Assembly: GCF_009861505.1 (NCBI RefSeq)
Contig: NZ_WTFT01000043.1
Span: forward strand, 1 to 64,000
DNA length: 64,000 nucleotides
Origin: Pseudomonas izuensis
GTDB lineage: Bacteria; Pseudomonadota; Gammaproteobacteria; Pseudomonadales; Pseudomonadaceae
Direction: 5' to 3'
The position numbers and the translations under genes were made by a program. This document shows, in pieces, positions 26,301 to 34,201 of this stretch. The notes under the pieces were generated by a model. It was not told where the DNA came from. It ran no database searches and worked only from the letters and a program-made list of their open reading frames with translations. Numbering within the stretch: the stretch's first letter is position 1; the number at the start of each line of letters is the position of its first letter.

Positions 26301-26553
26301 TCACGCCTTCAAGTGCGCGATCGGTAGGGGTGATTTCGAAGGGCGGATAAGGTACTGAAACGGCCAGCACCAGCTTACCTTTTTGCTGCAACCAGCGGGT
26401 ATCGGCTTCAGAGAGCGGGGCGGTATAACCCTCTGCGCTGGAGCGTCCCAGCAACGTCAGTGTTTGTGGTTGGGCGCTGACATTGATGCCCCACAGGAAA
26501 ACGCCCAGCAATAGCAGGCTTTTCAAAATGCGCGGATATCGCAAGGCGTTCAT
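23326..26553 (-). CDS. EvgS/BvgS-type hybrid sensor kinase with phosphorelay domains
   Basis: A 1075-residue membrane kinase. Order of domains: signal peptide (1-27); two periplasmic venus-flytrap SBP_bac_3 domains (about 45-275 and 290-515); one transmembrane helix (about 540-562); short linker; HisKA with H597 in MSHEIRTPMNA; HATPase (about 700-815, with NAIKFTHEG and GSGLGLVI); receiver with D885 in VITDCNMPK; and Hpt with H1021 in LAHRIKGGAQM. All phosphotransfer residues for a His-Asp-His relay to a separate Asp are intact. There is no PAS domain, unlike BvgS of Bordetella but as in EvgS. It follows the response regulator gene directly (stop and start adjacent), so the regulator is its partner. 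The periplasmic signal is unknown. Confidence 0.93.
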   Translation of the reverse strand: MNALRYPRILKSLLLLGVFLWGINVSAQPQTLTLLGRSSAEGYTAPLSEADTRWLQQKGKLVLAVSVPYPPFEITPTDRALEGVTADYAGLLGQLLQVEVQVRRLTSREEAIRTLKQGNADLLGTANRYEAQDPQLQMSSAYAVDQPVLVTRTDLPNVPDPTLAGKRLAMVYHYLPEHSVKQFYPETDVQLYPSTLAAVGAVAFGQADVFLGDALSAHYLISKNYLNNVVLADFSPMEPGHFAFALSRDNRRLLRIVNQALAAIPANEQMNILRRWGANGASMPGTKSLQLSVAEQRWLDRHPRVSVAINDNIPPITFIDSDGKFRGIGVDVLTKISLRTGLQFDIRAMRSVTDMVNGIKSGEVDVLAGIGLSTRREEDLLFTRPFLSSPSVLVTRVAPDSPRTLEEMAGKTLAMTHGNIAGEFVRQHFPLIRSVDAPLSADAMEMVAQGKADGSINSLISARYLISRQYRDRLQVTSAVGIDPARSTLATSREATELHSILDKALLSIPPEEIEELRQLWRNDLMVEQSVWLRHRDTIFQTFAAAGFLLLLALAGIAWQRRQIRLRQQLLGQLQEAKDAADDANRAKTTFLATMSHEIRTPMNALLGMLELAQKRAEEGVTDRAAIEVASKAGQQLLALIGDILDIARIESGHLSLSPERANLQALVMSVCRVFEGLARQKNLRWQVELGEHSDRDVLVDATRLKQVLSNLLSNAIKFTHEGEVSLCLRVVPAPPDRLAVTVCIEDSGIGISAYDQQRLFSPFVQAGNSQQSPRQGSGLGLVISRTLCEMMGGNLRLDSSLGRGTRVDISLELDALQPLPDIEMLQEKSQVRPLSILVVDDYLPNRELLSRQLSYLGHQVQVAEDGQQGFEQWREQAFDLVITDCNMPKVSGYELAGAIRDEERFEVGERTVILGFTANARPEEKVRCIEAGMDDCLFKPIRLVDLSAWLASRFSSEPAGVTPLPSPEIDLSGLRKFTGADDELITQLLSDLAVTNRDDRERLLQAHARGDYHGLQDLAHRIKGGAQMVRAQNLVECCEQLEHACGRGDASLIDAAVDQLHQAMTRLDHSLERS

Positions 26554-27180
26554 TCAGATCAGATGATTGCGCAGGGCAAGATCGCGCAGATGCACCAGCG
26601 ATTCCACGTTGAGTTTTTCGATCAAACGGGTTTTGTAGGTACTGACAGTCTTGTGGCTCAAATGCAGGGCCTCGGCGATGGCCTTGTTGCTCATGCCCCG
26701 GGCCAGTTGCTGGAAAATCGTCAATTCGCGGTCCGACAAATTGTCGATCATCTGTTTTTCGCTGCGTTGCATGATGCTCATCGATACCGAACTCGAGGGC
26801 AGGCGCGCGAAATAGCTGTATCCACCCATCACCGCGTGCACGGCTTTTTGCAAATGCTCCAGATCGTTGGTCTTGGCGACATAAGCCGAGGCACCGGCAC
26901 GCATGCAACGATCCTGGAAATGCTCCGCTTCCTGGGACGTGAAGACCACGATCCGGCACCGCACTTCGCTTGCCTGGATACGTGCCAGCACTTCCAGCCC
27001 GTCGAGGCACGGCATGTTCAAATCCAGCACCACCAGATCCGGCTCATGCTGGCGGATCATCGGCAAAACTTCGTTGCCAGTGCCGGCTTCAAGGATGTGC
27101 TTGTAGCCCTCCTGCCTGAGTACGATTTTGAGTGCCCCGCGAATCACCGGATGATCGTCCGCAATCAACACTGACTTCAT
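26554..27180 (-). CDS. NarL/FixJ-type response regulator (EvgA/BvgA-like)
   Basis: A 208-residue response regulator: receiver domain (about 1-118, phosphoacceptor Asp in DLVVLDLNMPCLDG, acidic pair in IADDHP, Lys in YVAKTNDL) and a C-terminal LuxR-type helix-turn-helix (SDRELTIFQQLARGMSNK, then LHLSHKTVSTYKTRLIEKL). The start at 27180 has GGGAG ahead. It is directly upstream of the hybrid kinase and with it forms an EvgSA-like pair. A lone receiver-like gene lies 93 bases further upstream. Similar triplets occur in fluorescent pseudomonads; their target genes are not evident here. Confidence 0.92.
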   Translation of the reverse strand: MKSVLIADDHPVIRGALKIVLRQEGYKHILEAGTGNEVLPMIRQHEPDLVVLDLNMPCLDGLEVLARIQASEVRCRIVVFTSQEAEHFQDRCMRAGASAYVAKTNDLEHLQKAVHAVMGGYSYFARLPSSSVSMSIMQRSEKQMIDNLSDRELTIFQQLARGMSNKAIAEALHLSHKTVSTYKTRLIEKLNVESLVHLRDLALRNHLI

Positions 27181-27273
27181 GGCAACTCCCTGGGCAAAAA
27201 CACGACGATTGAGCAAGACCCAAATTAAACGCAGTGGCTGCGCATAGACTCTGGCACGGATAACTGCGCGGCA

Positions 27274-27687
27274 CTACCTGACAGAAATGACAGTGCCGAC
27301 GAACGGTAACCGCGGATCGACGACGGCCATCAGGCGCTGGATTGATGTGAGATCAGGCAACGAAGCATGGCTTACCTGAACCCTATTTTTTTCACCGGCG
27401 GGAATGGGTGACAGCCCGGCCTGCTTACCGTTGTAGATCAACACGTGATCCAGTTGCCGGTTATCGAGGCACAAACCCAGCAGATCCAGCTTGCCATCGG
27501 CCAGTGCAGCATCGACGACCAGCAGGTCGAAGGGCTCGCTGGCGTACTCCACCAGAATCAGCAGTTCTTCGAGGCTCTGCACCGGCGCCACCCCGTAGTA
27601 GCCAAGCTGGTTGAACCAGCGTTCGATCCGCAACCGGTGAAAGTGTTGTTCGTCAGCGATCAGGATGCGTAATGACTTGTTCGACAA
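27274..27687 (-). CDS. Stand-alone receiver-like protein
   Basis: A protein of about 137 residues with a receiver-like fold and no output domain. LRILIADEQHFHRLRIERW and FDLLVVDAALADG give the acidic pocket and the probable phosphoacceptor Asp, followed by a degenerate second half that lacks a clear switch Thr and Lys. No ATG is available; the TTG at 27687 behind GGGGGG is preferred to the TTG at 27702. It lies 93 bases upstream of the EvgA-like regulator on the same strand. It could take phosphate from the kinase or act as a sink; if the pocket is dead it may bind the kinase without phosphorylation. This is inference. Confidence 0.7.
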   Translation of the reverse strand: MSNKSLRILIADEQHFHRLRIERWFNQLGYYGVAPVQSLEELLILVEYASEPFDLLVVDAALADGKLDLLGLCLDNRQLDHVLIYNGKQAGLSPIPAGEKNRVQVSHASLPDLTSIQRLMAVVDPRLPFVGTVISVR

Positions 27688-27826
27688 CGTGGCCCCCCGC
27701 AAGCGAGTCAGATTAATGAGGGCGCAAGGCTACGGAAGACCCCTCGAGCTTTCTGTAGGACTTTTCCTAAATACCAGTCCCCATCGGATACACGCGATCA
27801 CAGCTGTTGCGTCCGGCACATCCCCC

Positions 27827-27917
27827 TGTGGGAGCGAGCCTGCTCGCGAAAGCGGTGGGTCAGTCAGCATGGATATTGGATGGGATGGCCTCTTCGCGAG
27901 CAGGCTCGCTCCCACCG
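27827..27917. repeat. REP pair (REPIN)
   Basis: CTGTGGGAGCGAGCCTGCTCGCGAA and inverted copy TTCGCGAGCAGGCTCGCTCCCACC around about 45 bases, after the mgtA stop. Confidence 0.9.
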
Positions 27918-27979
27918 TGGATCTCGGTCGCTCGGATACTTCCCCTCAACCAAAGAATCTCCCACAGGGAGCGGCGGGA

Positions 27980-30697
27980 TCATTGCCAGCCAAACCGCCG
28001 GATGTAGAACCCCTTCACCGCCTGGGTCAGGCCCATGTACGCCAGCAGAATCACCGGCAGGAACACGAAGTACAGCGACGGCAGCGCCTGCAGCTTGAAG
28101 TAATGCGCCAGCGGTCCCATCGGCAGGAAAATCCCCACGGCCATGATGAGCCCGGTCATCACCATCAGCGGCATCGCCGCGCGGCTTTGCAGGAATGGCA
28201 CCCTCGGCGTGCGGATCATGTGCACGATCAGCGTCTGAGTCAGCAGCCCGACCACGAACCAGCCGGACTGGAACAGTGTCTGATGGTCCGGGGTATTGGC
28301 ATCGAACACGTACCACATCAAGGCAAAGGTCGTGATATCGAAGATCGAGCTGATCGGCCCGAAGAACAGCATGAACCGACCGACATCCGCGGGCTGCCAG
28401 CGTTGTGGTTTTCTCAGCATGTCGGCGTCGACGTTATCGAACGGGATGGCGATCTGCGAAATGTCGTAGAGCAGGTTCTGCACCAGCAGGTGCATCGGCA
28501 GCATCGGCAGGAACGGAATGAACGCACTGGCCACCAGCACCGAGAACACGTTGCCGAAGTTGGAACTGGCGGTCATCTTGATGTACTTGAGCATGTTGGC
28601 GAAGGTGCGCCGCCCTTCCAGCACGCCCTCCTCCAGCACCATCAGGCTTTTTTCCAGCAGGATGATGTCCGCCGCTTCCTTGGCGATGTCCACGGCACTG
28701 TCCACCGAAATGCCGATGTCGGCGGTCCGCAGGGCCGGGGCGTCATTGATGCCATCGCCCATGAAACCGACCACATGGCCGTTGCCCTTGAGCAGGCGCA
28801 CGATGCGTTCCTTGTGCGACGGCGTCAGTTTGGCAAAGACGTTGGTGCGCTCCACCGCGACCGCGAGTTCGGCATCGGTCATGCGTTCGACATCGTTGCC
28901 CAGCAGCAGGCCTTGTTGCTCCAGCCCGACTTCGCGACAGATTTTCGCGGTCACCAGTTCGTTGTCGCCGGTGAGTACTTTCACCGCCACGCCGTGGGCA
29001 GCCAGGGCCTTGAGCGCCGGTGCGGTGCTTTCCTTGGGTGGGTCGAGGAAGGCGACGTAACCGATCAGGGTCAGTTCCCGTTCATCGGCCAGGCTGTAGG
29101 TATCACGCCCTTCGATCATTGGCCGGGCCGCCACGGCAACCACCCGAAGACCTTCGGCGTTGAATGTCGCAGTGACTTGGCGAATCCGCGCCAGCAGCAC
29201 TTCGCTGAGCACTTCATCCACCTCGCCATGACGCACCCGCGAGCAGACCCCCAGCACCTCCTCCACGGCGCCTTTGCAGATCAGCAGATGCGGTTGATCA
29301 CGTTCGGCGACCACCACCGACATGCGCCGGCGAGTGAAGTCGAACGGGATTTCATCGACCTTGCGAAACGCCGTGCCGACTTTCAATTCACGGTGGATTT
29401 CCACGTGTTCGAGCACTGCCACGTCCAGCAGGTTTTTCAGGCCGGTCTGGTAGTAACTGTTGAGGTAAGCCATTTCCAGTACGTCATCGGAGTCATTGCC
29501 CCAGACATCGACATTGCGCGCCAGGAAGATCTTGTCCTGGGTCAGGGTGCCGGTCTTGTCGGTGCATAGCACATCCATGGCACCGAAGTTCTGGATCGCA
29601 TCCAGACGTTTGACGATGACTTTTTTGCGCGACAGGAACACCGCGCCCTTGGCCAGGGTCGAGGTTACGATCATCGGCAGCATTTCCGGGGTCAGGCCCA
29701 CGGCAATCGACAGTGCGAACAGCAGCGCCTGGGTCCAGTCGCCCTTGGTGAAGCCGTTGATGAACAGGACCAGCGGCGCCATGACGAACATGAAGCGGAT
29801 CAACAACCAGCTGACTTTGTTGACCCCGGTCTGGAACGAGGTGGGGGCACGGTCGGTTGCGCCGACCCGTTGCGCCAGTGCACCGAAATAGGTGTTGTTG
29901 CCGGTGGTGAGGATCACCGCCATCGCCGTGCCGGACACCACGTTGGTGCCCATGAACAGAATGTTGTCCAGGTCCAGTGGATTGAGGGTGTCGCTGTCCT
30001 GGCGGCGCGGGAATTTTTCCACCGGCATCGATTCACCGGTCATCGCCGCCTGGCTGACGAACAGGTCCTTGGCACTGAGCACCCGGCAATCGGCGGGAAT
30101 CATGTCGCCGGCCGACAGCACGATCAGGTCGCCCGGCACCAGTTGCTTGATCGGCAATTCGAGACGCTGTGTACCGCCGTTTTCCATATCGCGACGCAGT
30201 ACCGTCGCGGTGTTGCTCACCATCGCCTTGAGCGCATCGGCGGCCTGGTTGGATTTGCTTTCCTGCCAGAAGCGCAGCAAGGTCGAAAGCACCACCATGG
30301 AAAAAATCACGATGGCGGCTTTCATGTCTTCGGTCAGCCAGGAGATGACCGCCAGCAACGTCAGCAGCAAGTTGAAAGGATTCTTGTAGCAGTGCCACAG
30401 GTGGGTCCACCACGGCAGCGGTTGTTCGTGCTCGACCTCGTTGAGACCGAATTGCTCGCGCAGTGCCTCGGCTTCCAGTTCGCTCAAGCCGTCGGTGTGA
30501 CTGCCCAAAGTGCCCAGCAGCGCGCCGGTGTCGCTGCCGGCGGCGCTGACCAGGGTTTGCGCCAGGGTCGGCGGCACCTCGCGGCTGACCGTGGTGTCGG
30601 TGAAGTTTTCCAGCAGCGCCAGGCGACGGAAATGCCGGGCGATGTGGCGGGTGCGCAGGAATCCGGCGAAGAATTCTTTGAGCAGGGTCAGGTTCAT
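27980..30697 (-). CDS. mgtA: Magnesium-translocating P-type ATPase
   Basis: A 905-residue inner-membrane P-type (type IIIB) ATPase that imports Mg2+. The phosphorylated D380 is in CTDKTGTLTQ, the TGES motif in AAMTGESMPVEK, the hinge motif in MGDGINDAPALRTADIG, and about 10 transmembrane helices are present in the MgtA arrangement. The N-terminal extension (FFAGFLRTRHIARHFRRL) is basic, as usual. The start at 30697 has GGGGGAAC ahead. No MgtC gene is adjacent. The 490-base leader upstream on the same strand holds several stable hairpins and is described separately; Mg2+-dependent control there is plausible. Confidence 0.95.
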   Translation of the reverse strand: MNLTLLKEFFAGFLRTRHIARHFRRLALLENFTDTTVSREVPPTLAQTLVSAAGSDTGALLGTLGSHTDGLSELEAEALREQFGLNEVEHEQPLPWWTHLWHCYKNPFNLLLTLLAVISWLTEDMKAAIVIFSMVVLSTLLRFWQESKSNQAADALKAMVSNTATVLRRDMENGGTQRLELPIKQLVPGDLIVLSAGDMIPADCRVLSAKDLFVSQAAMTGESMPVEKFPRRQDSDTLNPLDLDNILFMGTNVVSGTAMAVILTTGNNTYFGALAQRVGATDRAPTSFQTGVNKVSWLLIRFMFVMAPLVLFINGFTKGDWTQALLFALSIAVGLTPEMLPMIVTSTLAKGAVFLSRKKVIVKRLDAIQNFGAMDVLCTDKTGTLTQDKIFLARNVDVWGNDSDDVLEMAYLNSYYQTGLKNLLDVAVLEHVEIHRELKVGTAFRKVDEIPFDFTRRRMSVVVAERDQPHLLICKGAVEEVLGVCSRVRHGEVDEVLSEVLLARIRQVTATFNAEGLRVVAVAARPMIEGRDTYSLADERELTLIGYVAFLDPPKESTAPALKALAAHGVAVKVLTGDNELVTAKICREVGLEQQGLLLGNDVERMTDAELAVAVERTNVFAKLTPSHKERIVRLLKGNGHVVGFMGDGINDAPALRTADIGISVDSAVDIAKEAADIILLEKSLMVLEEGVLEGRRTFANMLKYIKMTASSNFGNVFSVLVASAFIPFLPMLPMHLLVQNLLYDISQIAIPFDNVDADMLRKPQRWQPADVGRFMLFFGPISSIFDITTFALMWYVFDANTPDHQTLFQSGWFVVGLLTQTLIVHMIRTPRVPFLQSRAAMPLMVMTGLIMAVGIFLPMGPLAHYFKLQALPSLYFVFLPVILLAYMGLTQAVKGFYIRRFGWQ

Positions 30698-31193
30698 GGC
30701 AGTTCCCCCAGGATCAGCCGGGAAACCGTCGAGCAGGCGTGTCGGTGCGCCGCGATGACGACAAAAGGTCGAACATCACGCACGGTTCAGCGTCGATGAG
30801 AAGGACGTCGGGATACCGGCCGGGAATGGCCGTGATCGGGATGCCGCTGCTCGCTATTACGGCGAGACAACGGCACAAAAAAGATGGCGCGCTATCAGGC
30901 CGAGGATGTGCCGGTTATCGAAACCGGCCGACTACTGTCACTCGAACAAGTACCCACTGTGGGTCTCCGCTATGGATTGAAAACGCGCGAAGCTTACGCC
31001 CCGGTATGTGGAGAGTAAACCTGTTACAAAACCTTGCAGGGGGAATCGCGGGGTTCTTCAGGAAGGGTTCAGCTTTGAAGATTTGTATCGTTCATTCGGG
31101 CCCCTTCGCTGGCAAGCCAGCTCCTACAACGAATATCTACTGTAGGAGCTGGCTTGTCGGATCGCCGCATCGCAGCGAAGGTGGTGGGCCCGG
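30698..31193 (-). promoter_or_regulatory. Long structured leader upstream of mgtA
   Basis: No gene is seen in these 496 bases. Read on the minus strand towards mgtA there are several hairpins: ACCCAC-A-GTGGGT (30952-30964 on the plus strand), GCCGGTT-N5-AACCGGC (30911-30929) and CTCGC-N7-GCGAG (about 30850-30866), then a GGCCATTCCCGGCC segment. A poly-T tract (CATCTTTTTTGTGCC) follows the second hairpin. The layout suggests a leader RNA with alternative folds. M-box consensus was not recognised. The far end (31101-31181) is occupied by a REP pair. Confidence 0.35.
31101..31181. repeat. REP pair (REPIN), short-spaced
   Basis: CCCTTCGCTGGCAAGCCAGCTCCTACA and its inverted partner TGTAGGAGCTGGCTTGTCGG with a 15-base interior (to about 31161), followed by a GCAGCGAAGG tail. 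It lies downstream of the thioesterase stop. Confidence 0.8.
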
Positions 31194-31928
31194 TCAGGCG
31201 CTGGCAGCCATGGCATGTCGGCGATGATGCACTTCAAGCTGATCCTTGATCACCTTGAGTACCTTGGCCTCATGCTCATGAATGAAGAAGTGCCCGCCGC
31301 CGAGCATGTCCAGGGAAAAGCTGCCACGGGTTTCCTGGCTCCAGCCGATCAACTGTTCGGTGGTAGCCCGGTCGGCCTTGCCGCCGAGCACGTGTACCGG
31401 GCACTGGAGCAGTGGACGTGGCAATGGCTCGAACCGCCCGCACAACTGGAAGTCGGCGCGCAGGATCGGCAGGGTCAGGCTCATCAGCTCCTGGTTGGCC
31501 AGTACTTCCTCGCTGGTGCCGTTGAGCGTGCGCAGTTGCTCGATTAGTTCGGCATCGGTTCTGGGCTCGGCAAAACCACGGTCGTAGTCGGCACGCATTG
31601 TCGGCGCAGCGGTACCCGAGGCAAACAGGGCCACCGGTTCGGCGCAACCGAGCGAGCGAAACGCATGCGCCATCTCACAGGCCAGCAGCGCGCCGAGGCT
31701 ATGGCCGAACAGCGCGTAGGGGGCCTTGAGCGTGGTTTTTTGTTCCAGCGCCAGTTGCAGCGCCAACCGCCGCATATCGGTGTGCAATGGCTCACCAAAC
31801 CGCGCGCCCCGTCCCGGCAGCTCCACCGGCTGCAATTTCAGCCACTGCGGCAGTTTGTTCCGCCAGCGGCTGTAAACCATGGCGCTCGCACCCGAATAGG
31901 GCAGGCACAGCAATGTCAGCTGGGTCAC
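31194..31928 (-). CDS. Type II thioesterase, probably pyoverdine-associated (PvdG-like)
   Basis: A 244-residue alpha/beta hydrolase of the type II thioesterase family that removes misloaded groups from carrier domains of non-ribosomal peptide synthetases. The nucleophile Ser is in FGHSLGALLACEMAH, and the catalytic His in GGGHFFIHEH; the opening LTLLCLPYSGASAMVYSRW and VELPGRGARF are classical. The start is a GTG at 31928 with GAGG upstream. A promoter matching the PvdS consensus (TAATT-N16-CGT) lies 35 bases ahead, which links the gene to pyoverdine production. No synthetase genes are in the window, so assignment to pyoverdine is inference from promoter and family. Confidence 0.82.
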   Translation of the reverse strand: MTQLTLLCLPYSGASAMVYSRWRNKLPQWLKLQPVELPGRGARFGEPLHTDMRRLALQLALEQKTTLKAPYALFGHSLGALLACEMAHAFRSLGCAEPVALFASGTAAPTMRADYDRGFAEPRTDAELIEQLRTLNGTSEEVLANQELMSLTLPILRADFQLCGRFEPLPRPLLQCPVHVLGGKADRATTEQLIGWSQETRGSFSLDMLGGGHFFIHEHEAKVLKVIKDQLEVHHRRHAMAASA

Positions 31929-31962
31929 CGGGCTTACCTCGAAAAGTTGTCTGTCTAGGAGA

Positions 31963-31986
31963 ACGGATGAAACCTGACAGAAATTA
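31963..31986 (-). promoter_or_regulatory. PvdS-type iron-starvation promoter
   Basis: On the minus strand TAATT is followed after exactly 16 bases by CGT. The known PvdS (iron-starvation sigma) promoter is TAAAT-N16/17-CGT, so there is one mismatch. The CGT lies 35 bases before the GTG start of the thioesterase. Confidence 0.6.
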
Positions 31987-32000
31987 GTCGAAGGAATATC

Positions 32001-32086
32001 CCTGTGGGAGCGAGCCTGCTCGCGATGGTGTATCAGTCGACATCAATGTGGCTGACACTCCATCGCGAGCAGGCTCGCTCCCACAA
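32001..32086. repeat. REP pair (REPIN), palindromic interior
   Basis: CTGTGGGAGCGAGCCTGCTCGCGATGG plus inverted copy. The interior is the reverse complement of the one at 13938-14024, so the same REPIN sits in both orientations. Confidence 0.9.
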
Positions 32087-32093
32087 TTAACCT

Positions 32094-33266
32094 CTATTTC
32101 AAATGACGGAAACTCTGCACCGCAGAACCCAACACCACGGCCCCCGCCGCAATCGCCACCCAAAACCCGCTGCGCGCCCCGAACGCATCCACCAGCCACC
32201 CGGAACTGGCCGCGCCGATCGCGACGCCGATGCTCAAGCCGGTGACCAGCCACGTCAGGCCTTCGGTGAGCTTGGCCGGCGGCACGATCTGCTCCACCAG
32301 GGCCATGGCGACAATCAGCGTCGGGGCAAAAAACAGCCCGGCGACGAACACCGCCAGCGACAGCCCGAAAATATTCGTCGCCAGCAACAACGGCAAGGTC
32401 GTCACCGCCGTCGCTACCCCACCGTAGAGAAACAGGCGCGGCAGCGGCACCTTCGAACGCAGCGCGCCGAATGCCAGCCCGGCCAGGCATGAGCCGATGG
32501 CGTACACCGACAGCACAATGCTCGCCGCCGCGGGTTGGCCCTGCTGCCGGGCGAACGCCACGCTGACCACATCCACCACGCCGACGATGGTGCCCATGGC
32601 GACCATCAGCAACATCAGCCACTGGATGTCCACAGAGCGAATGATCGAACCCATATGATGTTCTTCATGGGGATGCACCGCCGGCTCGGTGCTGCGTTGC
32701 AGGACAAACGCCGTGACCCCGATTGCCAGCATCAACAATGCCGCCAGCGGCCCGGCCTCGGGGAACGCCACCACGCACAGACCCACCGACAACGGCGGCC
32801 CGACAATGAAGCAGACTTCGTCGAGCACCGACTCCAGGGCATAGGCGGTTTGCAGTTGCGGCTGGCCGCGATACAGCTCGGTCCAGCGCGCCCGCACCAT
32901 CGCCGACATGCTCGGCATACAACCGGCCAGCGCGGCAAATACAAACAGCGTCCATTGCGGCGCCTGCAAACGGGTGCAGAGCAATACCAGCAACAACGCC
33001 CCGCCGCCGATCAGCGCCGACACCGGCAGGATCCGCCGCTGACCGAAACGGTCCACCAGTCGCGACACCTGCGGCGCACAAAATGCCGTGGCCAGCGCAA
33101 AAGTCGCCGCCACAGCCCCGGCCAGTGCGTAGCCGCCCTGCAACTGCGAAAGCATGGTGATCAGGCCGATACCGGTCATGGAAATCGGCATACGCGCAAT
33201 CATCCCGGCCAGCACAAAGGCTCGGGCGCCAGGGGCTTTGAATAGTTCGCGGTAGGGGTTTGCCAT
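32094..33266 (-). CDS. MFS transporter
   Basis: A 390-residue inner-membrane major facilitator with 12 predicted helices in two halves. The start at 33266 (MANPYRELFKAPGARAFVLAGMIARMP) is the usual beginning of this Pseudomonas family; the longer frame extends 100 residues into the promoter region and is rejected. The helix 2-3 loop carries the RLVDRFGQRRILP variant of motif A. Small soluble-exporter type, probably efflux; the substrate is unknown. It is divergent from the isopentenyl diphosphate isomerase gene (317 bases between starts). Confidence 0.87.
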   Translation of the reverse strand: MANPYRELFKAPGARAFVLAGMIARMPISMTGIGLITMLSQLQGGYALAGAVAATFALATAFCAPQVSRLVDRFGQRRILPVSALIGGGALLLVLLCTRLQAPQWTLFVFAALAGCMPSMSAMVRARWTELYRGQPQLQTAYALESVLDEVCFIVGPPLSVGLCVVAFPEAGPLAALLMLAIGVTAFVLQRSTEPAVHPHEEHHMGSIIRSVDIQWLMLLMVAMGTIVGVVDVVSVAFARQQGQPAAASIVLSVYAIGSCLAGLAFGALRSKVPLPRLFLYGGVATAVTTLPLLLATNIFGLSLAVFVAGLFFAPTLIVAMALVEQIVPPAKLTEGLTWLVTGLSIGVAIGAASSGWLVDAFGARSGFWVAIAAGAVVLGSAVQSFRHLK

Positions 33267-33583
33267 GGGGCTGGCCTCGATAAGGGCCTGCAAGTTGCCA
33301 CAACGGCCAATCGAGGGGGAAGCAACAAATTGTTGGGTGAATGTGAAAGCCACATTCGCACTGGGGCAGCTTCGGTCGCGGGCAAACAGCTCAGCGATGG
33401 CGTTATACAAATTGCATAAATCCGTAGAAGCGAAAAACGACTTCACACAACATCCAAACAATCTAAGTAACCGCTTGAAAGCCTCTCCCCCGACAACTAG
33501 TTTTTTGTTCTTCACCTGCCCTATTTTCTCTACGCAGTCGGTCAGTAGTAACGCCAGTAGCGAAGACACAATGGAGTCCAGCT
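33267..33583. other. Divergent promoter region of MFS gene and idi
   Basis: The 317 bases between divergent starts hold no gene. The right half is clearly richer in A+T than the neighbourhood (for example AAATTGCATAAATCC, then an ACTAGTTTTTTGTTC tract), as expected of promoters. The idi start has GGAG 7 bases ahead. No operator stands out. Confidence 0.4.
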
Positions 33584-34129
33584 ATGGAAGAGTTACTCAT
33601 CCTGGTCGATACCCACGATCGTAAACGCGGTTACGCCCCCAAGATGCAGGTCCATCAACAAGGCTTGCTGCATCGTGCGTTCTCGATCTTCATTTTCGAC
33701 AAGAACGGGCGTGTCCTGCTGCAACAGCGCGCTTCGGGCAAGTACCACTCTCAAGGGTTATGGACCAATACCTGCTGCGGTCATCCCCGGCCAGGTGAAC
33801 GAACCCTGGCGGCGGCGAAACGACGCTTGCAGGAAGAAATGGGCATCACCTGCCCACTGCAAAAAGTCGCCACGCTGCTCTACCGCGAGCAAGTGTCAAA
33901 CCAGCTCATCGAACATGAGTACGACCACATCTTCGCCGGCCTGTGTCACACCGATCCCATCGCCAATCCCGAAGAAGCCAGCAACTGGCAGTGGATGGCG
34001 CTCGCGCAAATCCCCCCGAGCATTGCCGCGGCCCCCGACACGTTCAGCATCTGGTTTCGGCGGATTTTTGAAACCCTCGGCCCTGCCGATTTGAAAGCCT
34101 GGAATGAGACTGCACAGGCGCGGGATTGA
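33584..34129 (+). CDS. idi: Isopentenyl-diphosphate delta-isomerase, type I
   Basis: A 181-residue Nudix-fold enzyme that converts isopentenyl diphosphate to dimethylallyl diphosphate. The active-site Cys is in LWTNTCCGHPRPGE and the catalytic Glu in EHEYDHIFAG; the Nudix-like box (GERTLAAAKRRLQEEMG) coordinates the metal. The length matches type I Idi of E. coli. A class I terpene synthase follows after 72 bases, so the isomerase probably balances C5 precursors for that pathway. Pseudomonads make precursors by the MEP route, which yields both isomers, so a separate Idi usually signals a secondary terpenoid pathway. Confidence 0.93.
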   Translation: MEELLILVDTHDRKRGYAPKMQVHQQGLLHRAFSIFIFDKNGRVLLQQRASGKYHSQGLWTNTCCGHPRPGERTLAAAKRRLQEEMGITCPLQKVATLLYREQVSNQLIEHEYDHIFAGLCHTDPIANPEEASNWQWMALAQIPPSIAAAPDTFSIWFRRIFETLGPADLKAWNETAQARD

Positions 34130-34201
34130 ATCAGCGTCCAACAGCAGAGGCCTGCGCGTGCCACAGGCTGTGTAATTGACATGGAAGAAAGGAGAATCCC
34201 G

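Noticed and set aside
27665..29569. Long plus-strand frame (634 codons) opposite mgtA
   Set aside because: It is the high-GC antisense shadow of mgtA, with His/Gln/Arg-rich low-quality sequence and a start inside a REP region.
33267..33569. N-terminal extension of the MFS transporter by about 100 residues
   Set aside because: The extension is not hydrophobic like the transporter, covers an A+T-rich promoter region and ends where the usual family start lies.
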